Shown: positions 44,949 through 54,454, counted from the first letter of the stretch. The stretch: DNA of 64,000 nt from Pseudomonas sp. MYb327 (GCF_040438925.1 NZ_CP159258.1:4906501-4970500), one strand, 5' to 3'. Notes: generated by a model not told the origin, from the letters alone. Made by a program: numbers and translations.

Positions 44949-45689
44949 ATGACTACCCAAACTTCGAAAGTTGCCATCGTCACCGGCGCCTCCCGCGGCA
45001 TCGGTGCGGTCATCGCCAGACAACTGGCCAGTGAAGGTTTCGCCGTCGCCATCAACTACTCCAGCAGCGCCAACGAAGCCTCGAAGCTGGTGGTGAAACT
45101 GCGTCAGGCGGGCCATCAAGCCATAGCAATCAAGGCTGACGTGTCCAATGCCGACGACGTTCGCCGGATGTTCGACGAGACCGAAACACAACTGGGCAAG
45201 GTCGATGTGCTGGTGAACAACGCCGGCATTCTCAAGGTCATGCCGTTGGCGCAACACAGCGATGAGCTGTTCGAACAGACCTTCAACATCCATGCGCGCG
45301 GCACCTTCAATACGTTGCGCGAAGCGGCCACGCGCCTGAATGCCGGAGGGCGGATCATCAACTTTTCCAGCAGCACCGTTGGCCTGAATCTGCCGGGTTA
45401 TGCGGTGTACATCGCCAGCAAGGCTGCGGTGGAATCCCTGACCCAGGTGTTCGCCAAAGAGATGCGCGGGCGCAACATCACGGTCAATGCCGTGGCGCCT
45501 GGCCCGGTAGCGACCGAACTGTTTTTGCATGGCAAGAGCGAGGAGCAGATCCAGACCTTCGCCAAAATGGCGCCGCTGGAGCGTCTGGGTCAGCCAGAAG
45601 ACATTGCCCGTGTGGTGTCGTTTCTGGCAGGGCCGGATTCGGGGTGGGTCAACGGGCAGATTATGCGGGTCAATGGTGGGTTGGTTTAA
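44949..45689 (+). CDS. Short-chain dehydrogenase/reductase
   Basis: An NAD(P)-dependent classical SDR of 246 residues: TGASRGIG (12-19), NNAG (90-93), catalytic Ser (~141), and Tyr154/Lys158 in YIASK. It resembles 3-oxoacyl-ACP reductase-type enzymes but is not in a fatty acid operon, so the substrate is unknown. The start at 44949 with an in-line match to the TSKVAIVTG N-terminus is preferred over an upstream frame. Divergent from the broken LysR gene, which probably regulated it. Confidence 0.87.
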   Translation: MTTQTSKVAIVTGASRGIGAVIARQLASEGFAVAINYSSSANEASKLVVKLRQAGHQAIAIKADVSNADDVRRMFDETETQLGKVDVLVNNAGILKVMPLAQHSDELFEQTFNIHARGTFNTLREAATRLNAGGRIINFSSSTVGLNLPGYAVYIASKAAVESLTQVFAKEMRGRNITVNAVAPGPVATELFLHGKSEEQIQTFAKMAPLERLGQPEDIARVVSFLAGPDSGWVNGQIMRVNGGLV

Positions 45690-45758
45690 GCTGCTGTGGA
45701 GGCAGGCTTGCCAGCGATGACGGCGTCAAAAGCAGCACACCACTGGAGGAAACCCACC

Positions 45759-46019
45759 ATGCACACAACGATCATCATCACCTTCGGCCTGATCCTCCTG
45801 GCGCTGATGCTGTTCATCGGCGAGAACATCGGCTTCAGCCGCCAGACCCTGGCCTACAGCTTTATCGTGCTGTGGCTGGCCCTCACGTTGATCAACGGCG
45901 CCGTCGGCACGGTGCATGCCGGCCAGCCATTGGGAACGGAGCTGGCCGTTGGCAGCGCCGTGTTTGGTATCCCGGTGGCGGCGCTGGTGTTGTTCATGGT
46001 GCTGACCACCGAGACCTGA
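45759..46019 (+). CDS. Small hydrophobic membrane protein, function unknown
   Basis: An 86-residue protein with two or three predicted transmembrane helices (~5-20, ~30-48, ~62-82). GGAGGA lies before the start at 45759. It converges with betT, ending one base from the betT stop. A REP half (45694-45716) lies between it and the SDR gene. Homologues appear in Pseudomonas as unnamed membrane proteins; I propose no function. Confidence 0.7.
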   Translation: MHTTIIITFGLILLALMLFIGENIGFSRQTLAYSFIVLWLALTLINGAVGTVHAGQPLGTELAVGSAVFGIPVAALVLFMVLTTET

Positions 46020-46020
46020 A

Positions 46021-48015
46021 TCAACGCACCAGATGCAAGAACTGCATGTGCCGCTCGTACTGATCAAGGATGTCGTTAATGACCTGCTCCTTGGTATAGC
46101 CCACCAGATCGTAGTCCTGACTGCCTTCGCTCAAATGCACTTCGGCCCGGTAATAACGACGGTTGTTGAGCTCTTTAGAGCCCATGCCGCCACGGGCGAA
46201 CGAGGGAGTGAAATAGCCGCGCATCTGCACTTGGTAAATGAACGGATGCTCGTCACCGTGCCCGACTTCCAGGCTGACGCTGTCATTCACCGGCTCCGGA
46301 TGAGTAATAACGCTCAGGCCCTTTTCGACGAACACTGCCGACACCTCTTCGATGGCCGGACGCACCGTCGAATCGAGGAAGCGATAGACCTCGTCCCGCG
46401 ACGGAAAATGCACCGCCTGACTCAAGCGCTGACGCCAGCCACCGCGCCGCGAGCCGGACACCGGCGCGAGTGAGTGCAGTTGCGCGATCTGCTTTTGCGA
46501 TTCGAGATAAAACGCTTTGTGCAGGCCCCACATCATCAACAGCAGAATCAGCGAGAACGGCAACGAGGTCAGGACCACCGCCGACTTCAGTGCATCAATG
46601 CTGCCGGAGAACAGCAGCGCACTGGTCACCAACGCGGTCATCGCGCCCCAGAACACCCGCAGCCATTTCGGCCCGTCTTCATCCGGGTTGCCGCCCTTGG
46701 CAGACAGGGTCGACAGCACCACGGTGCCGGAGTCGGCCGAGGTGACGAAGAACACAAAGCTGATGAACACCGTGACCGCGATCACGGTTTTGCTCCACGG
46801 GTAAGTTTCCAGCAGCAAGTAGAGGGTCATCGACGGGTTGTCGATGGCCGACATACCGAGCGCGCTCATGCCGTGGTTGAGCACTTGGTCGATGGCGCTG
46901 TTGCCGAAGATCGACATCCACGCCAGGGTGAAACCCAGCGGAATCAACAGCACGCCGAAGACGAACTCTCGGATGGTGCGGCCACGGGAAATGCGGGCGA
47001 TGAACAGCCCCACGAACGGCGACCATGCGATCCACCAGGCCCAATAGAACACTGTCCAGCCGCCCAGCCAGTCACTGGGTTTGTCGTAGGCGTAGAGGTC
47101 GAAACTTTTCATCGGCAAGGCGCCGAGGTAGTCACCGACGTTCTGGATCAACGTGTTGAGCAGATGCTGCGTCGGACCGGCGAACAACACGAACAGCAGC
47201 AACGCGCAGGCCAGCAGCATGTTGATGTCGGACATCACCCGCACGCCCTTATCGACACCGGATACCGCGACGATGATCGCCGCGCCCATCATCAGCGTGA
47301 TCAGGCCGACCTGAATCCACTGGGTATGGGCAATGCCGAACAGGTAATCCAGGCCCGAGTTCAGGTGCAGCACGCCGAAGCCCATGTCGGCACCGAGACC
47401 GAACACTGTGGCGATGATGCCGAAGCCGTCCACCGCGTAACCGATCGGGCCGTTGATGCGTTTGCCGATCAGCGGATACAGCGCCGAGCGCAGGGCCAGC
47501 GGCAAATTGTGGCGGTAGGCGAAATAGGCCAGCGCCATGCCGACAAAGGCGAACACGCCCCAGCCATGCAGGCCCCAGTGCAGAAACAGAATCTGCATCG
47601 CCTGACGCGCCGCCTCCGCCGTGCCGGCCTCGCCTTGCGGTGGTTGCAGCATGTGGGTGAGTGGTTCGGACACACAAAAGAAAAACAGCGTGATGCTGAT
47701 CCCGGCGGCGAACAACATGCCGGCCCAGGACAAATAACTGAACTCGGGCTCGTCGTGGTCGGCACCGAGCTTGATCTTGCCGTAGCCGGACAAGGCGGTG
47801 ACCACCACGAAGACCAGATACAGCGTCATCGCGAGCATGTAGTACCAGCCGACCGTATTGGCCGCCCAGTTTTGCGCCGCCAGCAACCAGGCACCCGCCT
47901 GCTCGGGCATGGCGATAACGACAACGCCAAATAACAAAATGAAACTCGCCGCAAAGTAAAACACCGGCGGATTCATGCGGACCAGGCCGCTTGAGGGAAT
48001 GGACGATGCACTCAT
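46021..48015 (-). CDS. betT: BetT-type choline transporter (BCCT family)
   Basis: A high-affinity choline/proton symporter feeding glycine betaine synthesis. Of 664 residues: about twelve transmembrane helices in the first ~500 residues, the BCCT signature region (FYWAWWIAWSPFVGLFIARISRGRTIREFV) and a ~150-residue cytoplasmic C-terminal tail like that used for osmotic regulation in BetT. No bet enzyme genes are adjacent. A strong BetI-type palindrome (48107-48136) lies 92 bases upstream, supporting choline-responsive control. Confidence 0.93.
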   Translation of the reverse strand: MSASSIPSSGLVRMNPPVFYFAASFILLFGVVVIAMPEQAGAWLLAAQNWAANTVGWYYMLAMTLYLVFVVVTALSGYGKIKLGADHDEPEFSYLSWAGMLFAAGISITLFFFCVSEPLTHMLQPPQGEAGTAEAARQAMQILFLHWGLHGWGVFAFVGMALAYFAYRHNLPLALRSALYPLIGKRINGPIGYAVDGFGIIATVFGLGADMGFGVLHLNSGLDYLFGIAHTQWIQVGLITLMMGAAIIVAVSGVDKGVRVMSDINMLLACALLLFVLFAGPTQHLLNTLIQNVGDYLGALPMKSFDLYAYDKPSDWLGGWTVFYWAWWIAWSPFVGLFIARISRGRTIREFVFGVLLIPLGFTLAWMSIFGNSAIDQVLNHGMSALGMSAIDNPSMTLYLLLETYPWSKTVIAVTVFISFVFFVTSADSGTVVLSTLSAKGGNPDEDGPKWLRVFWGAMTALVTSALLFSGSIDALKSAVVLTSLPFSLILLLMMWGLHKAFYLESQKQIAQLHSLAPVSGSRRGGWRQRLSQAVHFPSRDEVYRFLDSTVRPAIEEVSAVFVEKGLSVITHPEPVNDSVSLEVGHGDEHPFIYQVQMRGYFTPSFARGGMGSKELNNRRYYRAEVHLSEGSQDYDLVGYTKEQVINDILDQYERHMQFLHLVR

Positions 48016-48106
48016 GGACGGTGCACCTCGAGAGGGTAAAACGTGGCTGTAGAAATCGGACTCAGCAAAGGCAAGCCTCCTGTTGTGAGCGGGCGGCGAA
48101 CCACCG

Positions 48107-48136
48107 GTTTAACTTGAATGAACGTTCAAGTTAAAC
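48107..48136. promoter_or_regulatory. BetI-like operator upstream of betT
   Basis: A 30-base dyad: GTTTAACTTGAA (48107-48118) and TTCAAGTTAAAC (48125-48136) are exact reverse complements around TGAACG. The centre also forms its own palindrome TGAACGTTCA (48119-48128), the core of known BetI sites. A TetR-type repressor (BetI) is therefore expected to bind. Confidence 0.65.
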
Positions 48137-48228
48137 ATGGATAGGGTGCTAAGGACTAATCGCAGGGCTCGGTGGTCGTGGTTGTACGCTAGCTCAAGGA
48201 GGGGAAATACGCGGGTTTTACGAGGATT

Positions 48229-48267
48229 CTGTAGGAGCTGTCGAGTGCAACGAGTCAGCTCCTACAG
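48229..48267. repeat. Short REP-like hairpin
   Basis: CTGTAGGAGCTG and CAGCTCCTACAG are exact reverse complements 15 bases apart, downstream of epsC. It looks like a REP pair that lost its central parts. Confidence 0.75.
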
Positions 48268-48283
48268 TCGGCGGAGGCAGTTC

Positions 48284-49210
48284 TTATTTCTGCGTCCCAT
48301 CATCATGCTGCAGATTCGCCTGGGTCAGGTTGCTGCCCGCCGGCACGCTTCGGGTCAGCCAGACGTTGCCGCCTATGGTCGAGCCCTGGCCGATGGTGAT
48401 CCGCCCGAGAATCGTCGCGCCGGCATAAATCACCACGTCATCCTCGACAATCGGATGCCGCGGCTGCCCCTTCTGCAACTGACCGTCTTCGTCCGCCGGA
48501 AAGCGCTTGGCGCCCAGGGTCACGGCCTGATAAATCCGTACCCGCTCGCCAATGATCGCCGTCTCGCCGATCACCACACCGGTCCCGTGGTCGATGAAGA
48601 AACTGCGGCCAATCTGCGCGCCAGGGTGAATGTCGATGCCGGTGGCCGAGTGGGCGATTTCCGCGCTGATCCGTGCGAGCAATGGCAACCCGGCGCGATA
48701 CAAATGGTGAGCCAGGCGATGGTGAATCACCGCCAGAATACCGGGATAGCACAGCAGCACTTCATCGACGCTGCGCGCCGCCGGATCGCCGTGATAAGCC
48801 GCCAGCACGTCGGTGTCCAGCAGGCTGCGCAGCCCCGGCAGCGCGAGGGCGAAATCCTGAATGATCTGAATGGTCTTGGCCTCGACCTCGGTGTCGGCGC
48901 GGGTGCTGTGGCGAGCGGCGTAGCGCAATTCAAGTCGCGCCTGCGCCAGCAACGCATTCAAAGCCACATCGAGGGTGTGACCGACGTAGAAATCCTCGCT
49001 CTCTTCACGCAGGTCAACCGGCCCCAGACGCATCGGAAACAGCGCACCGCAGAGGGCTTCGAGAATCTCTGCCATGGCTGCCCGGGAAGGCAACTCGCGA
49101 CCGCCCTGTTCGGTGCTGGCGCGGCCGTTTTGCGCACGCCACTGGTCACGCGCCGTGCGCAGTTGGCTGACGATGGTCTGCAATTGCCAATGGCTGGAAC
49201 GCTCACTCAC
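48284..49210 (-). CDS. epsC: Serine O-acetyltransferase
   Basis: Makes O-acetylserine, the carbon skeleton for cysteine. The 308-residue protein belongs to the long EpsC/SrpH type: a ~180-residue helical N-terminal region and a left-handed beta-helix of hexapeptide repeats ([42 protein letters not shown]). The catalytic His/Asp region HPG-x-DHGTG is present. Divergent from D-cysteine desulfhydrase, fitting a cysteine-related locus. This would be in addition to the usual cysE elsewhere (not visible here). Confidence 0.9.
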   Translation of the reverse strand: MSERSSHWQLQTIVSQLRTARDQWRAQNGRASTEQGGRELPSRAAMAEILEALCGALFPMRLGPVDLREESEDFYVGHTLDVALNALLAQARLELRYAARHSTRADTEVEAKTIQIIQDFALALPGLRSLLDTDVLAAYHGDPAARSVDEVLLCYPGILAVIHHRLAHHLYRAGLPLLARISAEIAHSATGIDIHPGAQIGRSFFIDHGTGVVIGETAIIGERVRIYQAVTLGAKRFPADEDGQLQKGQPRHPIVEDDVVIYAGATILGRITIGQGSTIGGNVWLTRSVPAGSNLTQANLQHDDGTQK

Positions 49211-49400
49211 GGTAAAAACTCCTCACGAGCGGCCGGAGAGTCTGGCCGCATCAACGGCAAATACTTTACGGCATGGTCCGCAGGGCAAATTAAGAACCAA
49301 TTGTGCTGTGGTAAGCATGATTGGGTATAAGCGATTGGCGGTTGCTCAGGCTTTTTTGCGTGCCTATAGTCCTTTCAACTACCACCGCCAGTACGGAACT

Positions 49401-50414
49401 ATGTCCATTCAAGCGCCGATCAAACAACAGCTTGCCCGCTTTAACCGTCTCGACCTGCTCGGACAGCCCACCGCCCTGGAAAAACTCGAACGCCTGTCGA
49501 ACTGGCTGGGACGCGACGTGTATGTCAAACGCGACGACCTGACACCGCTGGCCATGGGCGGCAATAAGCTGCGCAAACTTGAGTACCTGGCCGCCGATGC
49601 CTTGGCGCAAGGTGCCGACACCTTGATCACCGCTGGCGCGATTCAATCCAACCACGTGCGGCAGACCGCGGCCATCGCCGCCAAGCTGGGCCTGGGCTGC
49701 GTAGCCTTGCTGGAAAATCCCCTGGGCACCGATGACGCCAACTATGCCGGCAACGGCAATCGGCTGTTGCTCGACTTGTTCGATGCCAAGGTCGAGTTGG
49801 TGGAAAACCTCGACAACGCTGACGAGCAACTGCATGCCTTGGCTCAACGGCTGCGCAGCAATGGCAAGAAACCGTATCTGGTGCCGATCGGTGGCTCCAA
49901 TGCCTTGGGCGCGTTGGGTTACGTGCGTGCGGGCCTGGAACTGGCCGAACAGATCAAGGACACCGGGCTGAATTTCGCCGCCGTGGTCCTTGCCTCGGGC
50001 AGCGCTGGCACCCACAGCGGCCTGGCATTGGCGTTGAGCGAAGCACTGCCGAATTTGCCAGTGATTGGCGTCACAGTGTCCCGCAGTGATGAGGACCAGC
50101 GCCCGAAAGTCCAGGGCCTGGCCGAGCGTACGGCCGAGCTGCTGGGCGTGTCGTTACCGGCGAGTTTCAAGGTCGAGTTGTGGGACGAGTATTTCGCGCC
50201 GCGCTATGGCGAGCCGAATGCCGGGACGCTGGCGGCGGTCAAGCTGCTGGCGAGCCAGGAAGGCCTGTTGCTTGACCCGGTCTACACTGGCAAAGCCATG
50301 GCCGGGTTGCTTGACGGGATTGGGCGTCAGCGTTTCGATGAAGGCCCGATTATCTTCCTGCACACCGGTGGGGCGCCGGCGTTATTTGCTTATAAAGAAT
50401 TTCTGACTGACTGA
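49401..50414 (+). CDS. dcyD: D-cysteine desulfhydrase
   Basis: A PLP enzyme that degrades D-cysteine to pyruvate, sulfide and ammonia. Of 337 residues, the PLP Lys56 sits in [11 protein letters not shown], with [16 protein letters not shown] and the phosphate-binding region [11 protein letters not shown]. The start at 49401 is chosen because the family begins at this point; a longer frame upstream overlaps epsC on the other strand. The cystine transporter operon follows after 209 bases; the same set of genes (fliY-dcyD-yecSC) occurs in E. coli. Confidence 0.93.
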   Translation: MSIQAPIKQQLARFNRLDLLGQPTALEKLERLSNWLGRDVYVKRDDLTPLAMGGNKLRKLEYLAADALAQGADTLITAGAIQSNHVRQTAAIAAKLGLGCVALLENPLGTDDANYAGNGNRLLLDLFDAKVELVENLDNADEQLHALAQRLRSNGKKPYLVPIGGSNALGALGYVRAGLELAEQIKDTGLNFAAVVLASGSAGTHSGLALALSEALPNLPVIGVTVSRSDEDQRPKVQGLAERTAELLGVSLPASFKVELWDEYFAPRYGEPNAGTLAAVKLLASQEGLLLDPVYTGKAMAGLLDGIGRQRFDEGPIIFLHTGGAPALFAYKEFLTD

Positions 50415-50432
50415 CCCTGTGGCAAAAATTCA

Positions 50433-50449
50433 TATTCATTTAAAGAATA
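50433..50449. promoter_or_regulatory. Short inverted repeat in the AT-rich leader of the cystine operon
   Basis: TATTC-ATTTAAA-GAATA lies about 175 bases before tcyJ in a strongly AT-rich stretch (50425-50500). Candidate regulator site, possibly for CysB. Confidence 0.3.
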
Positions 50450-50623
50450 ACAAAGATGAAAATTATTATTTTCTAATCTAAAAGCACCGTCATATAGTCA
50501 CGCCGCAGGCGAATTTGCAGCGAGACGCATAAGCTGCTTTAGGGCAGGATATCGCAGTCGTTAAAATCCCGAATTTGCCAACTTTCCTTAAGCGTCTTCC
50601 ATAAGAAAACACAGGGGCTAGTC

Positions 50624-51418
50624 ATGAATTTTTCCGCACTACGTCGAAATCTGCTGGTGGGTTCGCTGGGCCTGGCACTGGGCGCCGGTCTGCTGGGGCA
50701 AGCGGTTGCCGGTGAGCAACTGCAGAAAATCAAGGACGCTGGCGTGATCAACGTCGGTCTGGAAGGCACCTACCCTCCTTTCAGTTTCGTCGATGCCGAC
50801 GGCAAACTGGCTGGCTTCGAAGTCGAGTTCTCTGAAGCCCTGGCCAAAGAGCTGGGCGTCAAGGTCAAACTGCAACCGACCAAATGGGACGGCATCCTCG
50901 CAGCCCTGGAATCCAAACGTCTGGACGCAGTGATCAACCAGGTGACCATCTCCGAAGAGCGCAAGAAGAAGTACGACTTCTCCGAGCCCTACACCGTTTC
51001 CGGGATTCAGGCGCTGGTTCTGAAAAAGAACGAAGGCGCCATCAAGTCCGCCGATGACCTGGCCGGCAAGAAAGTCGGTGTGGGCCTGGGCACCAACTAC
51101 GAACAATGGCTCAAGGACAATCAGCCCAAAGCCATCATCAAGACCTATGACGATGATCCGACCAAGTTCCAGGACCTGCGTGTAGGCCGCATCGACGCCA
51201 TTCTGATCGATCGTCTCGCCGCACTGGAATACGCCAAGAAAGCAACCGACACCGTTGCCGCCGGTGCAGCCTTCTCCCGTCAGGAAGCCGGCATTGCCCT
51301 GCGCAAAGGCGAGCCGGAACTGCTGGCTGCAGTGAACAAGGCCATCGACAAGCTGCGTGCCGACGGTACGCTGAAAAAGCTTTCGGAAAAATACTTCAGC
51401 GCTGACGTCACTCAATAA
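50624..51418 (+). CDS. tcyJ: Cystine ABC transporter substrate-binding protein
   Basis: A periplasmic cystine receptor (FliY type). Of 264 residues, the signal peptide ends at AVAG (~28). The family-3 solute-binding fold shows VINVGLEGTYPPFSFVDADG (~41-60) and the GVGLGTNYEQWL region. Its stop overlaps the start of the permease by one base (TAATG). Confidence 0.94.
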   Translation: MNFSALRRNLLVGSLGLALGAGLLGQAVAGEQLQKIKDAGVINVGLEGTYPPFSFVDADGKLAGFEVEFSEALAKELGVKVKLQPTKWDGILAALESKRLDAVINQVTISEERKKKYDFSEPYTVSGIQALVLKKNEGAIKSADDLAGKKVGVGLGTNYEQWLKDNQPKAIIKTYDDDPTKFQDLRVGRIDAILIDRLAALEYAKKATDTVAAGAAFSRQEAGIALRKGEPELLAAVNKAIDKLRADGTLKKLSEKYFSADVTQ

Positions 51419-52083
51419 TGGAAGACGCTTTCCAACTCGCTCTGGATTCTGCGCCCTTTCTGCTCAAGGGCGCGTACTACACGGTCATCTTGAGCCTCGG
51501 CGGGATGTTCTTCGGCCTCGTGCTGGGCTTCGGCCTGGCATTGATGCGCCTGTCGCGCTTCAAGCTGGTGAGCTGGATCGCCCGCATCTATGTGTCGTTC
51601 TTTCGCGGCACGCCGTTGCTGGTGCAACTGTTCGTGATCTATTACGGCTTGCCGCAATTGGGCATGGAACTCGATCCAATTCCGGCGGCCATGATCGGCT
51701 TCTCGCTGAACATGGCCGCTTACGCCTGTGAAATCCTGCGTGCCGCGATCAGCTCGATCGAACGCGGCCAATGGGAAGCTGCTGCCAGCATCGGCATGAC
51801 CCGTGCGCAGACCCTGCGCCGGGCCATCCTGCCGCAGGCGATGCGCACCGCATTGCCACCGCTGGGCAACAGCTTCATTTCGCTGGTCAAGGACACCGCG
51901 CTGGCGGCCACCATCCAGGTGCCGGAGCTGTTCCGTCAGGCACAGTTGATCACCGCCCGTACCTTCGAAGTTTTCACCATGTATCTTGCCGCCGCGCTGA
52001 TCTACTGGATTCTGGCCACGGTGCTGTCGCACCTGCAGAACAAGTTGGAAGAGCGGGTCAATCGGCACGACCAGGAGTCCTGA
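51418..52083 (+). CDS. tcyL: Cystine ABC transporter permease
   Basis: The inner-membrane subunit of the cystine importer. It has 221 residues, about five transmembrane helices, the [20 protein letters not shown] motif, and an EAA loop ([22 protein letters not shown]). It overlaps tcyJ and is 4 bases from tcyN. Confidence 0.94.
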   Translation: MEDAFQLALDSAPFLLKGAYYTVILSLGGMFFGLVLGFGLALMRLSRFKLVSWIARIYVSFFRGTPLLVQLFVIYYGLPQLGMELDPIPAAMIGFSLNMAAYACEILRAAISSIERGQWEAAASIGMTRAQTLRRAILPQAMRTALPPLGNSFISLVKDTALAATIQVPELFRQAQLITARTFEVFTMYLAAALIYWILATVLSHLQNKLEERVNRHDQES

Positions 52084-52087
52084 CCCC

Positions 52088-52843
52088 ATGATTGTCGTGG
52101 AAAAACTGACAAAGCAGTTCAAGGGTCAAGTCGTGCTCAACGGCATCGATCTGCAAGTGAAGGAAGGCGAGGTTGTGGCCATCATCGGGCCAAGCGGCTC
52201 GGGTAAAACCACCTTCTTGCGCTGCCTGAACTTCCTCGAAGAACCCACCAGCGGCCGGATCAAGGTTGGCGATATCGAGATCGATACCAGCCGCCCGTTG
52301 AACCAGCAGCAAGGCCTGGTGCGGCGTTTGCGCCAGCACGTGGGATTCGTGTTCCAGAACTTCAACCTGTTCCCCCATCGCACCGCCCTTGAAAACGTCA
52401 TCGAAGGCCCGATCATCGTAAAGAAGATCCCGCATGCCGAAGCCGTTGCCCTGGGTAAGAAACTGTTGGCCAGGGTGGGTCTGGCAGGCAAGGAAGACGC
52501 TTACCCGCGCCGCCTCTCCGGTGGCCAGCAACAACGTGTGGCGATTGCCCGCGCGCTGGCGATGGAGCCGGAAGTGATCCTGTTCGACGAACCGACCTCA
52601 GCGCTCGACCCGGAGCTTGTGGGCGAAGTGCTGTCGACGATTCGCAGCCTGGCCGAAGAGAATCGCACCATGGTCATCGTCACCCACGAAATGGGCTTTG
52701 CCCGCGACGTGGCCAATCGCGTGGTGTTTTTCGACAAGGGTGTGATCGTTGAACAAGGCGAAGCAAAGGCGCTGTTTGCCAACCCGAAAGAAGAACGCAC
52801 GAAACAGTTTCTCAGCAAGTTCCTGAATAACGCGCACAACTAA
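52088..52843 (+). CDS. tcyN: Cystine ABC transporter ATP-binding protein
   Basis: The ATPase of the cystine importer. Of 251 residues: Walker [10 protein letters not shown] (~35-43), Q-loop FQNFNLFPH, signature LSGGQQQRV and Walker [11 protein letters not shown]. Last gene of tcyJLN; a small hairpin (ACTTCCA-CGGA-TGGAAGT, 52866-52883) follows, without a T-run. Confidence 0.95.
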   Translation: MIVVEKLTKQFKGQVVLNGIDLQVKEGEVVAIIGPSGSGKTTFLRCLNFLEEPTSGRIKVGDIEIDTSRPLNQQQGLVRRLRQHVGFVFQNFNLFPHRTALENVIEGPIIVKKIPHAEAVALGKKLLARVGLAGKEDAYPRRLSGGQQQRVAIARALAMEPEVILFDEPTSALDPELVGEVLSTIRSLAEENRTMVIVTHEMGFARDVANRVVFFDKGVIVEQGEAKALFANPKEERTKQFLSKFLNNAHN

Positions 52844-53320
52844 AACACCCTCACAACAATTGTTGACTTCCACGGATGGAAGTTACACCACACATCAACA
52901 CCCCACTACTCACACGCAATCAACCCACACTAATAATAATCAACCCCCTGTCAACGGGTGCGGTACATATATATGTCCTGCAACGGTTTATCTGTGCCAC
53001 GAGCAAAATCAAGGCGTTGTCACAAAAGCCAGCCACCGTCAGTCAATCACGCTAAAGTAGAGGGCATGACGGCAAACTTCGACAGTCGAATGTAGTTTAT
53101 TAACTTCAATACGTAGGAGTTTTCTGAATAACACCCGATTACCTGCTTAGCCAATTAACTCTATTGACACTTATTCAAGCAAACTCTTATCTAGTCTCCA
53201 ACCGGCGTCTTTTATGCGCTGACTCATTATTTCAACTCAAGTAATGAACGGTTTTGTTGTTCGAAATTCCCGCTGTCTTTTTTTGAAAAGGATTTCGCTG
53301 CAAGACTCAAGGAGATTCCC
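52844..53320. other. AT-rich intergenic region
   Basis: A 477-base gap clearly richer in A+T than its surroundings. It holds a hairpin after tcyN (52866-52883), a perfect palindrome ACATATATATGT (52965-52976), and near its right end AAGGATTTCG and AAGGAG before the next gene. No REP, terminator with T-run, tRNA or convincing ORF was found; the one open frame (52860-53060) is low complexity. AT-rich DNA of this kind is typical for MvaT/MvaU (H-NS-like) silencing in Pseudomonas (inference). Confidence 0.5.
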
Positions 53321-54085
53321 ATGACCAGTACCTCGAATAAAACCGAGCTTGCGCCCCCGACCTTGGCGCAATCCCACAAAACCGGCATCAACATCACCTC
53401 GGCAGCCCATCTACTGATCGATGTGCCGCCCTACCCCGCGATGGACGAAGGCGACCTGATCGAGCTGTTCTGGGACAACTGCTACGTCGCTTCCCGAGCC
53501 TTGGCAGCCAAGGATGTCGGCAACCCCGTTCAGCTACGTGTCCCCGAGAGCTTCATCAGCAATGGCACCTCGCGCATTCACTACCGGATCATGCAAATCG
53601 GCCATGGGCAGTCGGTCTCTCCTGCCAGACACGTACAGATCAAACTCGATTGCCCCGGTGGTCAGCCGTCTGCGCTGTACGGCGACGAAAACCAGTGCCT
53701 TGCACCGGTCAGCATCCCCGAGACCATTCGTCGTCAGGGCGTCAATCCGAACCAGATAAAACGCGGCGTGCCGTTGACCATCGAGCCGTACCTGAACATG
53801 GCCATCGACGACGAAATCACCTTGCGCTGGGGTGACGTGCGGATGGATTTGCCCCGGTTGAAGGCCGCCGATTTAGGTCAACCGATTCAGGTCTGGGTTC
53901 CGCCGGCGATCATCATCGAGGCCGGCGAAGACCTGCGACTGGAAGTGACTTACTGCATCCTCGACCGCGTGGGTAACAACTCGCGCTGGGCGCCGACGCG
54001 GGCGTTGAAGATTGGTTGTGCCAATCCGTACCTCAAGACCCCGAAGAAAGAACTCCTCAGGGCTGCCGAACCCCGCAGACGTTGA
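53321..54085 (+). CDS. Unknown protein made of two tandem homologous domains
   Basis: A 254-residue protein without signal peptide or membrane helix. Residues ~31-107 and ~152-231 are repeats of one domain: hydrophobic strand followed by D(E/D).I.L.W, then (L/M).....L.A.D.G.P.Q..VP...I..G......Y.I.......S..R....I. The pattern of alternating strands suggests two beta-sandwich (Ig-like) modules. AAGGAG lies 8 bases before the ATG, so expression is plausible. The C-terminus is basic (EPRRR). I do not recognise the family; such two-domain proteins are found unnamed in Pseudomonas. It stands alone between the AT-rich gap and a REP pair. Confidence 0.75.
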   Translation: MTSTSNKTELAPPTLAQSHKTGINITSAAHLLIDVPPYPAMDEGDLIELFWDNCYVASRALAAKDVGNPVQLRVPESFISNGTSRIHYRIMQIGHGQSVSPARHVQIKLDCPGGQPSALYGDENQCLAPVSIPETIRRQGVNPNQIKRGVPLTIEPYLNMAIDDEITLRWGDVRMDLPRLKAADLGQPIQVWVPPAIIIEAGEDLRLEVTYCILDRVGNNSRWAPTRALKIGCANPYLKTPKKELLRAAEPRRR

Positions 54086-54094
54086 AGTCTCTTT

Positions 54095-54229
54095 TGTGGC
54101 GAGGGCGCTTGCTCCCGCTGGGGTGCAAAGCGCCCCTAAAACCTGAAACTGCATGCATTCAACGGGATCACGCAAAAAGGTTTTACGACGGCTACGCAGT
54201 CGAACGGAAGCAAGCCCCCTCGCCACGGG
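54095..54229. repeat. REP-type inverted pair (GGCGAGGGCGC type)
   Basis: TGTGGCGAGGGCGCTTGCTCCCGC at the left and GGAAGCAAGCCCCCTCGCCACGGGG at the right; arms partly diverged. Confidence 0.75.
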
Positions 54230-54274
54230 GTTATGCCCAAAACTGCAAAGTCGTCCTTCTATACATATTCCTAA

Positions 54275-54291
54275 AAGTTAGTTCATAACTT
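54275..54291. promoter_or_regulatory. Inverted repeat in the AT-rich leader before the first sfnB gene
   Basis: AAGTTA-GTTCA-TAACTT, about 165 bases before the start at 54455, within an AT-rich patch (54260-54315). It resembles the leader composition of tauA and tcyJ. Candidate sulfur-regulator site. Confidence 0.3.
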
Positions 54292-54454
54292 ATTTATAAA
54301 CGCTTAGGGTATATGCACCGGACCACCGGACATTCTTGTTTTCGTTCGTCGCAGACCGCGGCGCTTCCATGAGATGTGAGGTAGGTATGGTCCGGAACAC
54401 AATCACCCCAGTGCAGATCGCCAGGGCATTGAGTGCAGCCAGGGAGTGGCGCTG

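Noticed and set aside
46474-47934. A 486-residue + strand frame opposite betT
   Set aside because: Product is His/Gln/Arg-rich, as expected from the complement of membrane-helix codons; betT is clearly the real gene.
52860-53060. A 66-residue + strand frame in the AT-rich gap
   Set aside because: Thr/His/Asn-rich low complexity, no ribosome binding site; judged non-coding.
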